Shown here piece by piece: positions 1-11,318 of a DNA stretch of 64,000 nt (position 1 is the stretch's first letter; every line of letters begins with the position of its first letter). Where the stretch lies: the NCBI RefSeq assembly GCF_018687715.1, contig NC_056762.1, forward strand, positions 29,810,864-29,874,863, read 5' to 3'. The position numbers were made by a program, and so were the translations under genes. Below the pieces are notes generated by a model. The model was not told where the DNA came from, did no database searches, and saw only the letters and a program-made list of their open reading frames with translations. Origin of the DNA: Carya illinoinensis (lineage: Eukaryota; Streptophyta; Magnoliopsida; Fagales; Juglandaceae).

Positions 1-2
1 TA

Positions 3-326
3 ATGGCGAGGGTGAGTGAGATTGATCATCTTAACATGCAAATATTTGAGTTACGACAGAAGCTTGCTAATAAGGATAGTGAGAATAAAAAACTAAAGTA
101 AGAAAACCAAGAGTTGAAAAAATTTACAGATTGGTATGCTCATGATCTGCAACCACGAATAGAGGAGCTGGAACGAGAAAGGGTTTAGATACAAGGTGAA
201 CATCGGTAGATAACAGCAGAGGTTCATCGTTTACTAGAAAAATAGGGACAATCTACTGTTAATCTCGCTGGCTTAGTAAGAAAACTTTTGACAATGTGTG
301 TCCAGCATATCTTGCATTTCTTTTGA
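3..326 (+). pseudogene. Decayed coiled-coil reading frame, antisense to copia-1
   Basis: From the ATG at position 3, one frame reads as a continuous heptad-rich protein of about 107 codons (segments such as IFELRQKLANKDSENKKLK, RIEELERERV and ITAEVHRLLEK) broken by four stops: TAA after KKLK and TAG after RERV, EHR and LLEK. The three TAG codons sit where CAG (Gln) would fit the helix, as expected from C-to-T decay at methylated CHG sites. It lies between copia-1 pol and the missing 3' LTR, on the strand opposite to pol. I do not recognise a named domain. It may be the first part, or a paralogue, of the frame at 354-926. Confidence 0.5.
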
Positions 327-353
327 CTAAATAAGATTTGAAGAGACAATAGT

Positions 354-926
354 TTGTCTTATTCTTTATGCTATCTCTATAAAATCAGTCTTGAAGTTCA
401 TCTAATCCGTATCAAGTTTTCATCTCATCTCTATAACTCATCTGCATTCTTTCAACATTCTCGTTTTAAGCCTTCTATTCTTTTCTCAATGGCTCATTTT
501 TCTAATATTTCTCTAGATCCATCCATGAGGCATTCTGCATCTCAACCTCCTGTCTTTTCTGCAGCTGCCATTGGTGCCATGTTGCAGCAAGAAAATAATA
601 ATCTGACTAATAAGTCAGATTCTGATGCTATTTATGACTTGGTGAGTCTTGAGACTCACTACTCTTCCTCTATTGTTACTTTTTCTCAGCGGCTACAAGC
701 CAAAAATCACGAAGTTGAAAAGCTCAAAGAACAAATTGTTGTACTTCAACGAATTGTTCAAGAGTCTCACACAAAGGAAGGAATCATTCGGCAGAAGAAT
801 AAACAGTTGAAGTCTTTATTAGATTATTCATTTCGTTTGCCGGTTCCCATGGATAAGAATGACATGATATTGTATGAAGAGAATGAGCATCTCAAACATG
901 AGGCTAAGAATCTCAAGTTTATGTAA
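354..926 (+). CDS. Coiled-coil protein of unknown function, antisense to copia-1
   Basis: An open frame of 190 codons; the likelier start is the internal Met at 489 (MAHFSNISLD), giving about 145 aa. The N-terminal part is Ser/Ala rich. The region from about residue 115 of the long form (RLQAKNHEVEKLKEQIVVLQ) to the end is a predicted coiled coil. No signal peptide, membrane segment or catalytic motif is visible. It lies just past the 3' end of copia-1 pol, in the opposite orientation. Extra antisense frames in the long 3' internal region are known from some plant LTR retrotransposons, so a retrotransposon accessory protein is the likeliest explanation, but that is inference. The open frame contrasts with its decayed neighbour at 3-326. 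Confidence 0.5.
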   Translation: MSYSLCYLYKISLEVHLIRIKFSSHLYNSSAFFQHSRFKPSILFSMAHFSNISLDPSMRHSASQPPVFSAAAIGAMLQQENNNLTNKSDSDAIYDLVSLETHYSSSIVTFSQRLQAKNHEVEKLKEQIVVLQRIVQESHTKEGIIRQKNKQLKSLLDYSFRLPVPMDKNDMILYEENEHLKHEAKNLKFM

Positions 927-984
927 AAGTATTTAAAAAATCTATCTCTATTTTTATTGACTCTAGTCTATCTTTTAAGAGATA

Positions 985-2229
985 TTCATGTCATGCATCA
1001 TACCTATTTCTCTTCTGATCATATATAATCTATCTTCTGGTAAACGTTTTGTGAAAATATCTGCTAACTGATCGTGTGTGTTTGTGAACTCTAATATTAT
1101 ATCGCCTTTTTGCACATGATCTCGAAAAAAATGATACCTTATTTCAATATACTTAGTTCTAGAATGTTGTATTGGGTTCTTTGAAAGATTTATAGCACTT
1201 GTATTATCACATTTGATTGGATGTGATTATACATGAGTTTAAAATCTTCAAGTTGTTGCTTCATGTAGAGAACTTGAGCACAACAACTACCCGCAGCAAC
1301 ATATTCTGCCTCAGCAGTAGATAGTGCAACAGAATTTTATTTTTTACTAAACCAGGAAACTAGTGCATGACCTAAGAAATGACATGCTCCACTACTGCTT
1401 TTTCGATCTATTTTACAGCCAGCATAATCTGCATCTGTGTAGCTGATTAGATCGAAAGATGTGTGCTTAGGGTACCATAACCCTAGGTTAATTGTACCAC
1501 TAAGATATCTAAGAATGCGCTTAACTGCAATTAAATGTGATTTTTTTGGAGATGATTGAAAGCGTGCACATAAGCACACACTAAACATAATATCTGGTCT
1601 ACTGGTTGTTAAATATAATAAGCTACCAATCATACCTCGATATATCTTCGAGTCAACTGGCTTACCGGATTCATCTTTATCAAGTTTAGTTGATGGGCTC
1701 ATTAGTGTTCCAATTTTCCTAGTATTTTCCATCCCAAACTTTTTCAGTAATTCCTTAATATATTTTGATTGATTGATGAATATCCCACTTTTTCCTTGCT
1801 TAATTTGCAATCCGAGAAAGAATGTAAGTTCTCCCATCATGCTCATCTCAAATTCTTCCTGCATAGTCTTATCAAAAACTTGACACATATTTTCATTAGT
1901 AGCACCGAATATTATATCATCAACATAAATCTGAATCAAAGAATATCATCATTTTCATATTTAATGAAAAGAGTTGTGTCGATTTTTCCTCTTGAAAAAC
2001 CTTTTTCAATCAAGAAACCACTAAGTCTTTCGTACCAAACTCTAGGAGCTTGTTTAAGTCCATATAGTGCTTTTGTGAGTTTGAAAACATGATTTGGAGA
2101 AATATGATTTTCAAAACCTGGAAGTTGCTCAACATATACCTCTTCATTTATAAAACCATTTAAGAAAGCACTTTTAACATCCATTTGAAAAAATTTGAAA
2201 TCTTTATAACAAGCATATGCAAGTAGCAT
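985..2229 (-). pseudogene. copia-1 reverse transcriptase and RNase H (broken)
   Basis: The minus-strand frames match copia RT: FFQMDVKSAFLNGFINEEVY and LYGLKQAPRVWYERL (1936-2229), then IYVDDIIFGATN, which carries the catalytic YVDD, followed by SRPDIMFSVCLCARFQ (1337-1939). A frameshift separates the two frames near 1936. RNase H follows: TDADYAGCKIDRKSSSGACHFLG, then a TAA stop after SWFSKK near 1337 where Gln is expected. The sequence continues beyond the stop as SVALSTAEAEYVAAGSC and ends near 985 (LPEDRLYMIRREIGMMHDM). Function would be copying element RNA into cDNA in a cytoplasmic particle. The lesions show this copy cannot make an intact polyprotein. Confidence 0.9.
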
Positions 2230-2556
2230 TCGAATAATTTCTAATCTTGCGACAGGTGCATATGTCTCATCATAATCGATTCATTCTTCTTGATTAAAAT
2301 CTTGGACTACAAGTCGAGCCTTATTTCTAGTAATGACTCCGGACTCATCTTTTTTGTTTCTAAAAACCCATTTTGTTCCAATAATAGTATGATTTTTGGG
2401 TCTAGGAACAAGTGTCCAAACATCATTTTTTTCAAATTGATTCAACTCTTCTTGTATAGCTAGAATCCAAGATTCATCAAGAAGTGCGTCATCAATATTT
2501 TTGGGTTCAATTTAAGATAGAAAAGCAGTATGATTGCAAATATTTCTAAAAGATGA

Positions 2557-4084
2557 TCAAGTACTTACACCTTGTGAAGGTTCTCCCAAAATTTGTTCCA
2601 CTGGATGATCTTTCACAAATTTCCACTGTTTGGTTGCATCTTGTATTAAATTTTGATAATCTTTCCTGATGGTTCCATGTTGAACTTCCTCTATTGTTTT
2701 CTCTTTGTTGAGATTGAGACTTTCCGTATTATTTATACCTCCTGTTTCTTCATGAATAGATTTCTTGAAGAGTGAAGAATTAGATTCATCAAATACTACA
2801 TGCATAGATTCTTGTACAGTCAAAGTCTTTTTATTGAATACTCTATAAGCTTTACTATTAGTAGAATACCCGAGAAAGATACTTTCATCAGATTTTGCAT
2901 CAAATTTGCCTAAATTATCTCTGTCATTCAAAATAAAACATTTGCATCCAAATACATGAAAGTAACCAATGTTGGGCTTTTTCTCATTCCAAAGCTCATA
3001 GGGGGTTTTATCTAACTTAGACCTTAGCATAACTCTATTTATAACATAACATGCAGTACTTACCGTTTCGGCCCAAAAATAACTAGGCAAGTTGTTCTCA
3101 TTGAGTATGATTCTTCCCATCTCTTGAAGAGATCTATTTTTCCTCTCTACTACCCCATTTTGTTGAGGAGTTCGAGGAGCAGAAAAATTATGCACAAAAC
3201 CGTTTTCATCACAAAATGTTTCAATATTTTTATTAACAAACTCTTTTCCCCTATCACTTCGGATACTTGAAATAGTATAGCCATTTTCATTTTGAATTCT
3301 CTTGCATAACTTGGTAAAGGCATTATGTGCCTCATCTTTATGAGCAAGAAAAATGACTCAAGTATATCTAGAGAAATCATCAACAATAACAAATGCATAA
3401 TATTTTCCTCCTAGATTTGCAACTCTATTTGATCCAAAAAGATCCATGTGTATCAGTTGCAATGGTCTAGTAGTGGAAATATGTTTCTTAGTTTTAAAAG
3501 AAGTTTTTGTTTGTTTATCAAATTGACATGCATCACAAATTTTGTCTTTAAGAAAATATGTTTTTGGTAAATCTCTCAAAAGATCATTTTTTGAAAGTTT
3601 GGAAATAAGTTCCATGTTGGCATGACCTAGTCTTCTATGCCATAACCAACTAGTTTCATTTTGAACTGAAAAACAAATTGCATCTTGTGGGGTAATTTCT
3701 TTAAAATCGATTGTATAAACATTGTTACTTCTAAAAGCAATAAAACAAATATTACAATCATGATCATTCAAAATAATGCATTTATCCATTTTGAAAGTAA
3801 CTGTAAATCCTTTATCACATAATTGACTTATGCTCAAAAGATTATGTTTTAGACCTTCAATAAGTAGAACATCTTCAATTATGAGAGAAGATTCATTACC
3901 AATTTTACCTATTCTCACGATCTTCCCTTTCGAGTTGTCTCCAAATGTCACGTGTCCTTCTTCTTTAGATCTAAGATCAAAGAACTTAGTCTTGTCTCCC
4001 GTCATGTGTCTTGAACATGCACTATCTAAAAACCATTTGTTTTTACTTGTGGAAGACTTTATGCATACTTATAAAAACAATTAA
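2557..4084 (-). pseudogene. copia-1 protease and integrase (broken)
   Basis: Near 3990-4020 the minus strand reads DSACSRHMTGDKTKFF, the copia aspartic protease active site with DSA in place of DSG. It continues into a GAG-pre-integrase zinc region (WHRRLGHANMELISKL ... CDACQFDKQTKTSF) and the integrase core: HMDLFGS with a catalytic Asp near 3440 and VIVDDFSRYT near 3370. The C-terminal half (2557-3195) has APRTPQQNGVVERKNRSLQE with the catalytic Glu, then ELWNEKKPNIGYFHVFGCKC. Frames shift around 3150-3400 and the N-terminal frame begins inside the region. These enzymes would process the polyprotein and insert the cDNA. Confidence 0.9.
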
Positions 4085-4120
4085 AATGATTTTTCTTGGT
4101 ACCCAAGTTCTTTGGGTCCT

Positions 4121-4726
4121 TTATTTATTAGTATTAGAAAAAATAAGATTTTTAGGTACCCATATGCCCCTAATAGTCATTGTATGATTTCTTCTAATAG
4201 GACAAGTATGATAATTATGACCATTTCTATTACAAAAATTGCAAATAGCATGTGACATATATAAAAAACTTGAATGATTATAATAATATCCTTTTTTGAC
4301 AAAATTATTTTTATGAAAATAATTTTGAATATTAGTTTTTGATGTAGAATGATTATCAAAGAAATTTTTATAAGCTTTGTATTTTTGTTTTGGCATATAT
4401 CTCAAACCTGCATTGTCAAAAACACATCTTTGACTACCAAGAAGTTTTTCAAAATTTCTCTTTCCATTCGGAAAGTTTTCAACAATATTTTCTAAATCGG
4501 TTTTCTTCTTATTCAATTCAAGATTTTCATATTTCAAAATGATACTTTCTTTTCTTAAAATTTTAATTTCATTTGTTAAAGAAAAATTTTTCTTTTTCAA
4601 AGCAGTATATTTGATACCCAATTTTTCAAATTCCTCATAAACCTCTTCTAAAACATTTTGCAATTCTTCATATGAAAGATTTTCAATATTATCAAGATTT
4701 GTTACCTTAATGTCATCTTTAGCCAT
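4121..4726 (-). pseudogene. copia-1 gag spacer with coiled coil and second zinc-knuckle-like motif
   Basis: A 201-codon frame between the gag knuckle and the protease. Its first 90 residues are a Lys/Glu/Leu-rich coiled coil (ENLSYEELQNVLEEVYEEF and following). Near the C-terminus CNFCNRNGHNYHTC fits a CCHC-type knuckle, in a context seen in UBN2-type copia gag-pol just before protease. It is separated by stops from the flanking gag frames, so the polyprotein is interrupted. Role: part of the gag/pol junction, with nucleic-acid binding inferred from the Cys/His spacing. Confidence 0.75.
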
Positions 4727-4789
4727 AAGACAAAGATTTGTTGATTCTTCATTGCTTGCTTCACTATCTGAGCTACTTGAATCATCATC

Positions 4790-4993
4790 TCATGTAGCTT
4801 TCATTGCTTTCTTGCCCTTGTTTCGATCTTTTTTTAGCAAAAGACAATCTGGCTTGATATGACCAGGTTTATTGCATTTATAACAAATTAAAGTGTCATT
4901 TTTACCTGAATTTTTCTTGGAAAACTTTTTGAAGGATTTCCTCGGAAGAGTTCTATTTTTCTTCAAGAACCTCTGAATTCTTCTTGTTATCAT
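4790..4993 (-). pseudogene. copia-1 gag CCHC zinc knuckle
   Basis: A 67-codon frame, very rich in Lys and Arg, with the canonical retroviral-type knuckle CYKCNKPGHIKPDC (Cys-X2-Cys-X4-His-X4-Cys). In copia gag this binds the element's genomic RNA for packaging. It lies directly 5' of the spacer coiled coil and 3' of the UBN2 gag domain on the minus strand; stops separate the three. The motif itself is intact. Confidence 0.88.
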
Positions 4994-5089
4994 CGTAACT
5001 TCTTCATCTTTATCGTCATTTTCCTCATCTTCATCACTTTCACTTTCATGAGGAACAACTTTAAGTGCTAAGCTCTTCTTTGGCTTTCC

Positions 5090-5755
5090 TTATTCTTCTC
5101 CTCTTTTCAATGTGTACTCATGGGTGATAAGTGACCCGATGAGTTCATTGACTTCGAGCTTCTTGAGGTCTCGAGTTTCAAGAATCGCTGTAACTTTTGA
5201 TTCCCAATATTTTGATAAAGAGTTGAGAATTTTTCTTACTATCTCCACCTTGGAATAAACTTTACCAAGAGTTGTCAAGATGTTTATGATGTTAGTAAAA
5301 TGAGTGTGCATACTAGAAATAGATTCATCATCATTCATCTTAAAAATTTCATATTCATGAGTAAGAATATAAATTTTTGATTCCTTGACTTGCGAAATTC
5401 CTTCATAAGTTACTTCCAAGTTATCCCAAATTTCCTTTGCCGTAGCGCAATTCATTATTCTATTAAATTCATTTCCATTAAGAGCATTATATAATAAATT
5501 CATAGCAGTTAAATTTAAAGTATAAAGTCTATCGTCTTCACGATCAAACTCTTCTTCTTCCTTTTTTACCTTTACTCCATCAACCACTTTTGTTGGAATA
5601 TAAGGTCCATTTACAATATATTTCCAGATTTCTCTACCTTGAGCTTGAAGAAATATTCTCATTCTAACTTTCCAGAATGAGTAATTATCTCCACAAAAGA
5701 GTGGAGGCCGACTGCTAAATTGACCTTCACCAAATGAAACTGCAAGGTTAGCCAT
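5090..5755 (-). CDS. copia-1 gag (UBN2-type capsid domain)
   Basis: A 221-codon frame starting 46 bases downstream of the primer site, as expected for gag. It begins MANLAVSFGEGQFSSRPPLF, has FCGDNYSFWKVRMRIFLQAQ near residue 20 and the typical UBN2 pattern further on: LYNALNGNEFNRIMNCATAK, EIWDNLEVTYEG and the VKESKIYILTHEYEIFKM helix. This is the particle-forming domain of plant copia gag. The frame ends just before the basic zinc-knuckle frame, so gag is now split, but the domain itself is open from start to stop. Confidence 0.88.
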   Translation of the reverse strand: MANLAVSFGEGQFSSRPPLFCGDNYSFWKVRMRIFLQAQGREIWKYIVNGPYIPTKVVDGVKVKKEEEEFDREDDRLYTLNLTAMNLLYNALNGNEFNRIMNCATAKEIWDNLEVTYEGISQVKESKIYILTHEYEIFKMNDDESISSMHTHFTNIINILTTLGKVYSKVEIVRKILNSLSKYWESKVTAILETRDLKKLEVNELIGSLITHEYTLKRGEE

Positions 5756-5800
5756 AAGATCTTAACTCAAAAGATAGTTAATCTTATAATAGAGCTCTTA

Positions 5801-5813
5801 GCTCTGATACCAA
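5801..5813 (-). other. copia-1 primer binding site (initiator Met tRNA)
   Basis: The minus strand reads TTGGTATCAGAGC one base inside the 5' LTR boundary. This is the usual plant copia primer site, complementary to the 3' end of initiator methionine tRNA. Confidence 0.93.
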
Positions 5814-5814
5814 T

Positions 5815-7157
5815 TGTTGCCCAGATGACTAACACAAGAGGGGGGGTGAATTGAGTTGTATTAAAAAAATAACAATTATAAATCAAATATATAATATAAA
5901 ATATAAACAAAATATGAAATAACAATAAATATAAAGAGTAAGGGTAAGAGAGAAGCAAACTCAGTATGTTAACGAGGTTCGGCCCCACTGCCTACGTCCT
6001 CGCCTCAAGCTACCCCTTGAGGATTCCCAAATTCATTATTCAACCTCCTTCAGGTGGAGATAGAAACCTATTACACTTTTGAACAATACCACTACAAAGG
6101 ATCCGTGTAGAACACCCTCTACACTTGCAATCACCTTACACGTGGTGATTCAACTATTTCCCGTGTAGAATACTTTCTACACGCATAAGGGTTATACACA
6201 CCATTTTTCTGATACAAAAGCTGATAGTGGGTAGGTTATCAGAAAGCACTCATCAATGAGTGAAATAAGAACTATACAGCATAAACTATATCTCTCAAAA
6301 TGAACAAGGATTAAGGCTCAATGCTTAAAGAAGAGAGAATGAAAGTTTTGAATGAATGTTGTATGCTCTTGTTGTTGTGAATGTGAAGCTCTCAAATAAT
6401 CTATTTATAGGCATATGATACTTCATATTTAAATTTAAAAAGATTCATATGTCAAAGACAACATCATTCACTTTTTCAAAAAATTCAAATAAAAGGTTCT
6501 TCTTTTTCAATTGTCAAAGACAACATTATTCATTTTTTTTTCAAAAAAATCAAACCTAATTTTTTACTTTTGGCATATGACAAAATGAGCACACTTTCCT
6601 TTTCAAAAAATTCAAACCTAATCTTTTATTTTTTGCATATGACAAAAGGAGCACACTTTCCTTTTCAAATTTTTCAAACAAAATCATCTACCTTTTGTAT
6701 AAGTCTAAAAAAGCATCAATTACTTTTGAAAATATTCAAATAAAACATGTACATATGAAAGATGACAATCAATCATCTTTAATATTTTCAAAGTTCAACC
6801 CTTTAATCAAGGCATGCATATGTAAAAGATGACAATCAATTATCTTTCAAAATTTTCAAATTTAATTTTCAAAAATATTTATGCACATATGAAAAATTTA
6901 TTTTAATGCTTTATGATAAAATATTAATTTTGAGCATTAATCCTAATTTCAAATTTTGAAGAGATTTACAACATTACTCTATAATTTTAATGTGAACTTG
7001 TTCCCTTTTTGCTCATGCTTGTTTCCTTGATGTGCTTGACTCCATTGTATAGTCAACTTGAACTTGAGACTTCTTTATTTTTTGAATTCATTTGTTATCA
7101 TCAAAATCCATGTGTAAATATATAATTACACAAAACTTGAAATCTTGGGTTTAACAT
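5815..7157 (-). repeat. copia-1 5' LTR (1343 bp)
   Basis: On the minus strand the LTR begins TGTTAAACCCAAG at 7157 and ends CTGGGCAACA at 5815, so it has canonical TG...CA ends, next to the Met-tRNA primer site. It matches the solo LTR at 57134-58476 along its length, and both are 1343 bp. The far 5' side is bounded by TCCTT at 7158, half of a target duplication whose other copy is outside the window. Confidence 0.95.
6401..6412 (-). promoter_or_regulatory. TATA box of copia-1 LTR promoter
   Basis: The minus strand reads GCCTATAAATAG in the middle of the LTR, at the same place as in the solo LTR (57876-57887). Transcription would start about 30 bases downstream, marking the U3/R border. It is preceded by several short repeated motifs. 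Confidence 0.7.
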
Positions 7158-8245
7158 CCTTTTCTAATATTATTTAAATATAAATATTTTCAAACTAATT
7201 ATTACAATTTTTTTAAACTTTCAAACAAAAATAAAAAACAATTCAACCTTTTCAAATTTTAAAATAAAAATTATATTAAAAAATTATATTGTAACAATAT
7301 TTTAAGTTAATAATATTTTTTATTTAACTTATTATCTATCATTTCTTAAAATCCAAAAAATACTTAATATAAAGTGATATATCGCTATTATTCACAAAGT
7401 ACCTTACTATTATTCACAAAATTCTCATCTTATCTCATTCCTTAAGCCTCCCCTAAATAAGCATTTGATTGATAGAAAGATGAAAGAAAAGTGAAGCAAG
7501 AATCCTAACAAACATTCATAATCTTATCCTTAAAAATATTCAAATTTTATTGTTCAAGACTTACGGATTGTGGGAATCGTTTACCATATATTCTTCATAA
7601 TCTTAGAGTCGAAATTAGATAAAGTAAAATGCCTTTTAAAATGATAAAGAATAGTTATTTGAAACTTACCGTTCCAATGACACTCTTTACATGGTACTAT
7701 TATGTAATGCTCGTAGTTTATTAAAAAAATAAAATTAAAAACACAAATACAAAATGGGTATAGAGAACCTACAGTTTCAATCTTCATCTTTTTATATTTT
7801 ACTTTTAAATACAAAAAATATAGAGAAAATCTAGAGTTTGAGTCTTCATTTTTTTTTATATTTTCAAATATCCTTTTGGTTTGAATATAATTTTTTATTT
7901 TTAAAATATAAATTTTTATTTTTAAATAAACTGCATGGTACTACGTGCATGGCACGGTACATCAAGAAAGCCATCTAAACAGTACAGCTTCAGATGGCGC
8001 AATAGCAATACTCAAATGAAAAATACAGCATACTAGAGATTTCTTGATAGATCAAGTAATTGCTTCGTCCCAAGTGAGGATCACCGCTATCATGTATGGG
8101 AAACAGCCCCTCCATGTAGCATGATGCATATAATTTTTTTATTTCTTCATGTTCATGTGCTGTTCCATTGCATCTATCCAATTCAACTTCCTCCATCTTG
8201 GACAGCTTAGACAAACTCTTATATTTGTTAGTTTTTATTTTTTAT
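7158..8245. other. Intergenic AT-rich DNA with a dispersed repeat
   Basis: No convincing gene. Bases 7158-7450 resemble 53350-53590 (A-rich stretches, then 'tctcatctcatctca'-like text), so both are copies of a dispersed AT-rich repeat, probably a MITE or SINE. A 74-codon minus-strand frame at 7990-8214 is open but I recognise nothing in it. Confidence 0.5.
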
Positions 8246-8429
8246 TTCGGGAGACGAGTTTTAAGCCATTCAGTATAGTCTTTTCTCTCATCTTCTCTAA
8301 GGCAATCAACGAGAAAGGGGTAGTCACTTTCTACTCCTTTGGAGTAGAGTGGTTCTTTCCCATAACCAAGTGGGTGATCAGAGAGATTAGTCATAGAAGA
8401 ATTAATTAGGCACTAATTGGAAACAATTG

Positions 8430-10234
8430 AAGCTCAATGACAAAGAAGAAGTAGAAATAACGATTAAGGTTGATGAACTAGATGAGGAATGTAAGTGGGT
8501 AGAACATAATCAGAAGAATTTGCATTAAACGACATATCGGTAAAGATGTCATTTAAACCACTATGTTAAAGTTGTGGAAGGTAGACATGAATATCATTTT
8601 TAAGAAGGTTCGTTTGAATTAAGGGCGTAAGGAGTCCGGTCTGAACAAAAAAAAACCGACCAAACCGAACCATTCATTCCAGACCAAATCGGATCAAACG
8701 CAATACCAGTCAGTCTTGATCCCATAAATTATGGATCGAAAAAATTTGATCCAGTTCTAGGGTCTATATATTTTGGACCGGACCGGACTAAACTCCTATA
8801 TATTTTTAATAATTTAATATATTATTTTTATATAGTAATTATATAAGTTAATGATGTAATTTTTATCTAATTTATTATTAATATTGATCATATAAAATAT
8901 TTTTTTAATGAGTTAGTTACATAATCCACATTAATAATTCACTTAATTTTAATTTAGTAATTTAAATAATTTTTTATTAATTTATTTGAAAAAAAGAAGA
9001 AAAAAATAATTTGGCCAATAGCTACATACCGATGCCTATAGATGTTCTGAACTAGACGGAACCGATTTACACCTCTAGTTCGAATACATACATTATTATC
9101 TTTACGCGCAACTCGATATAATGGAGATTGTGTTATGGAAGGAAGACCATGGTTGTTTGAGAATCATCTTTTTGTTCTGAACCAATATGAAGGCACAGTG
9201 CAACTGCACTTAATGAATTTTGATTATGAGCAATTCTAGGTTCAATTGCATGACCTTCCATTGGCATGAATGAATCGACACATAGGAAAACAAATTGGAA
9301 GCACAATAGAAAGGCTTCTGGAAGTTGATGTGACTAAAGATGGTGTGGGCTAGGGAAGCTTTTAAGGGAAAAGATTGAATTACATTTAAGAAAAGCTATA
9401 GCTCGGGGTTATACCATAAATGTCAATTTACAAAGTATGTGTGTGAAAATTAAATATGAGAAGTTGTCGAAAATATGCTTTAGATGTGGCAAAAATTTTC
9501 GTGGTGATCAAGGTTGTTTGAATGGTGGTCGGAGTAGAAACTACATCATGGACGAAGAGAGCCAATTCGGACCATGGTTAAGGGCAAAAGATTGGTAGCC
9601 ATCGTAAATTGTTTGGATCATAAGAAAATAGTGAAGAGATTAGAAATTCATTCAACAATCAACTTCACAAATTGCAACAAATGGAAGCAGTGAGTCCAAT
9701 GGAATCCAACCACAGGCCAATGCATGGAGGAGCCCCTCCAAAGCACGATACTTCAAAACAGATAGTGTTTGTAGGAGAAAATTGCAGTGATATAGAGAGA
9801 TGAGGGGTAATTTAAAAAAAAAAAAAAAAGTAGATGTGATGAGACAAGTAACAGATCAAGGTTTATCCTTGTAAAATAATGAGAGAAGTACAAGATGTAC
9901 TCAAAGGATCGATGAGGATTTAGAGGCATTTGGGGAAAATGTAAATAAGCTTATGGAGAGAAATGTAAATTTGGGCCTATTGGGGTCCATTTTCCATAGC
10001 CCATTAGCAGATAAAATAACTAAAAGGCCCAATAACGAATCAGAAGTAAAGTTAGCTCTTTTAATAGAGTTGAACCAGTTGAATAAAGATGAGACTATTA
10101 CATTTCAAGGTCAAAAGCAAGAAGGGTTAGCTAGAAGAAGTTGGAAGCGAAGGGCTAGAGGCATTGGACGTACAATAGAGTCCACATCTTTACCCTCTCT
10201 TAAAATACGCTCAAATTTGGATATGGGTATATGA
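8430..10234 (+). pseudogene. LINE-1 ORF1 (DUF4283 and CCHC knuckle), broken
   Basis: Reading across the MITE at 8620-9077, the pieces fit the ORF1 of plant LINEs. There is an acidic N-terminus near 8440 (LNDKEEVEITIKVDELDEEC), and the DUF4283 core near 9130-9290 (MEGRPWLFENHLFVLNQYEG; the Glu is replaced in places by stops). A knuckle lies near 9465-9515 (KICFRCGKNFRGDQGC), then FGPWLRAKDW. The final frame (9953-10234) is basic and ends RRSWKRRARG, as such ORF1 proteins do. ORF1 binds LINE RNA. Several in-frame stops and the MITE make it non-functional. Confidence 0.75.
8620..9077. mobile_element. hAT-type MITE inside LINE-1
   Basis: 458 bp. The left end TAAGGGCGTAAGGAGTCCGG and the inverted right end TAGAGGTGTAAATCGGTTCC form imperfect terminal inverted repeats. 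The flanks carry an 8-bp target duplication, GTTTGAAT (8612-8619) and GTTCGAAT (9078-9085), with one mismatch. Removing it restores the DUF4283 region of LINE-1. No coding capacity. Eight-base duplications and a TAGRGGTG-like end are hAT features. Confidence 0.8.
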
Positions 10235-10309
10235 ACTTTTGAGGAAAAGGATAGAGAAAAGTTTAAAAAAGGTTGCTCAAAATATTGAAGAGTGTGGAAA
10301 TAAGGATCA

Positions 10310-11318
10310 ATGAATTTACTCAGTTGGAACTGCTAAGGACTTGGAAACCTTCAGACATTTCAAGACCATCACAGCAAAGGAAAAGAAACCCAAGGTTGTG
10401 TTTTCAATGGAGACATTGCTTAAGTCATCTAATTTGGAAGGCCTGAGAACAAAGTTAGGATTTTATGGTTGTTTTGGACTTGATCAAGTTGGAAGGAGTG
10501 GGGGATTAGCAATCTTGTGGAAGTTAGGTATAAGATTGGAAGTTCTTAATTATTCCTTAAGGCATTAATGTTTAGATTAGTGATGAGATTCTAAATACTA
10601 GGTGGCTCCTTACTGGATTTTATGGCCATCCAAAATTGAGCAAGAGAAATAATCATAGGAGCTTTTGAAAAGACTTCAACTCATTAACACAGCTTGGTTA
10701 GCGGTTGGCAGCTATAATAAAATTCTTTTTCACTATAAGAAGAAAGGGGGAAGAGCTAGGCCCGAGAATCAAATGGAATTTTTTAGAACAACTCTTGAAA
10801 AAAATCAATTGTTTGATTTGGGATATAGTGGAGATATGTACACTTGGAGTAATAATCAAGTAGTTGAAAGCTTTACAAAAGAGAGTTTGGACAAAGCAGT
10901 GGCAAATAATTTATGGAAATGCATGTACAATGGAGTTAAGGTAGAAGTTTTATCTTCTATATATGCATACCATGGACATTTGGTAATCTCCTTTACAAGG
11001 GGTTTTAGTAGGCAGTATAGAAGTAGAAGAGCTTTTAGATTCAAAGCTAGTTGGATTAAAGAAGAGGAATGTGCAAATATCATAAAGCAGGAATGGCATG
11101 TCGGTGTTTTATCTTTTCATCATTTGGAAACAGTACAAACTGCTCTTAGAAATTGTAGTAGTGCTCTGTCCAGATGGAGTAAGCAAAGAAGCCCAATTAC
11201 GGAGAAAGCAATCAAAGATAAATTTGAGCTCATTAAAAGGTTACAAGCAACACAAGGGCTTCATAATGTAGAACTGATCAAGAATTTGCAGAGTGAAGTA
11301 GGTGGTATTCTAGAGTAA
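10310..11318 (+). pseudogene. LINE-1 ORF2 endonuclease domain, broken
   Basis: ORF2 starts at the ATG at 10310: MNLLSWNC, a stop in place of Arg, then GLGN, the conserved start of plant LINE endonucleases (SWNCRGLGN). VVFSMETLLKS (10341-10568) corresponds to the FLMETK active-site region. YSGDMYTWSNNQ and ESFTKESLDKAVANN (10665-11318) match the YTWSN and ERLDRALAN motifs. A catalytic histidine region (HGHLVISF) replaces the usual SDHLPI, with the Asp altered. The domain nicks target DNA to prime reverse transcription; stops and substitutions indicate it is dead. Confidence 0.85.

Larger units (their letters stand above)
1..7157 (-). mobile_element. Ty1/copia LTR retrotransposon (copia-1), 3' end outside window
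   Basis: On the minus strand the order is 5' LTR (5815-7157), Met-tRNA primer site (5801-5813), gag with a CCHC knuckle, protease, integrase, reverse transcriptase and RNase H. Integrase ahead of RT is the copia order. Pol homology stops near position 980; beyond it lie two antisense coiled-coil frames, and no 3' LTR is reached before base 1. Several frames are broken by stops or frameshifts, so this copy is unlikely to be autonomous. Its LTR family recurs as a solo LTR at 57134-58476. The lineage within Copia is not resolved here. Confidence 0.93.
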
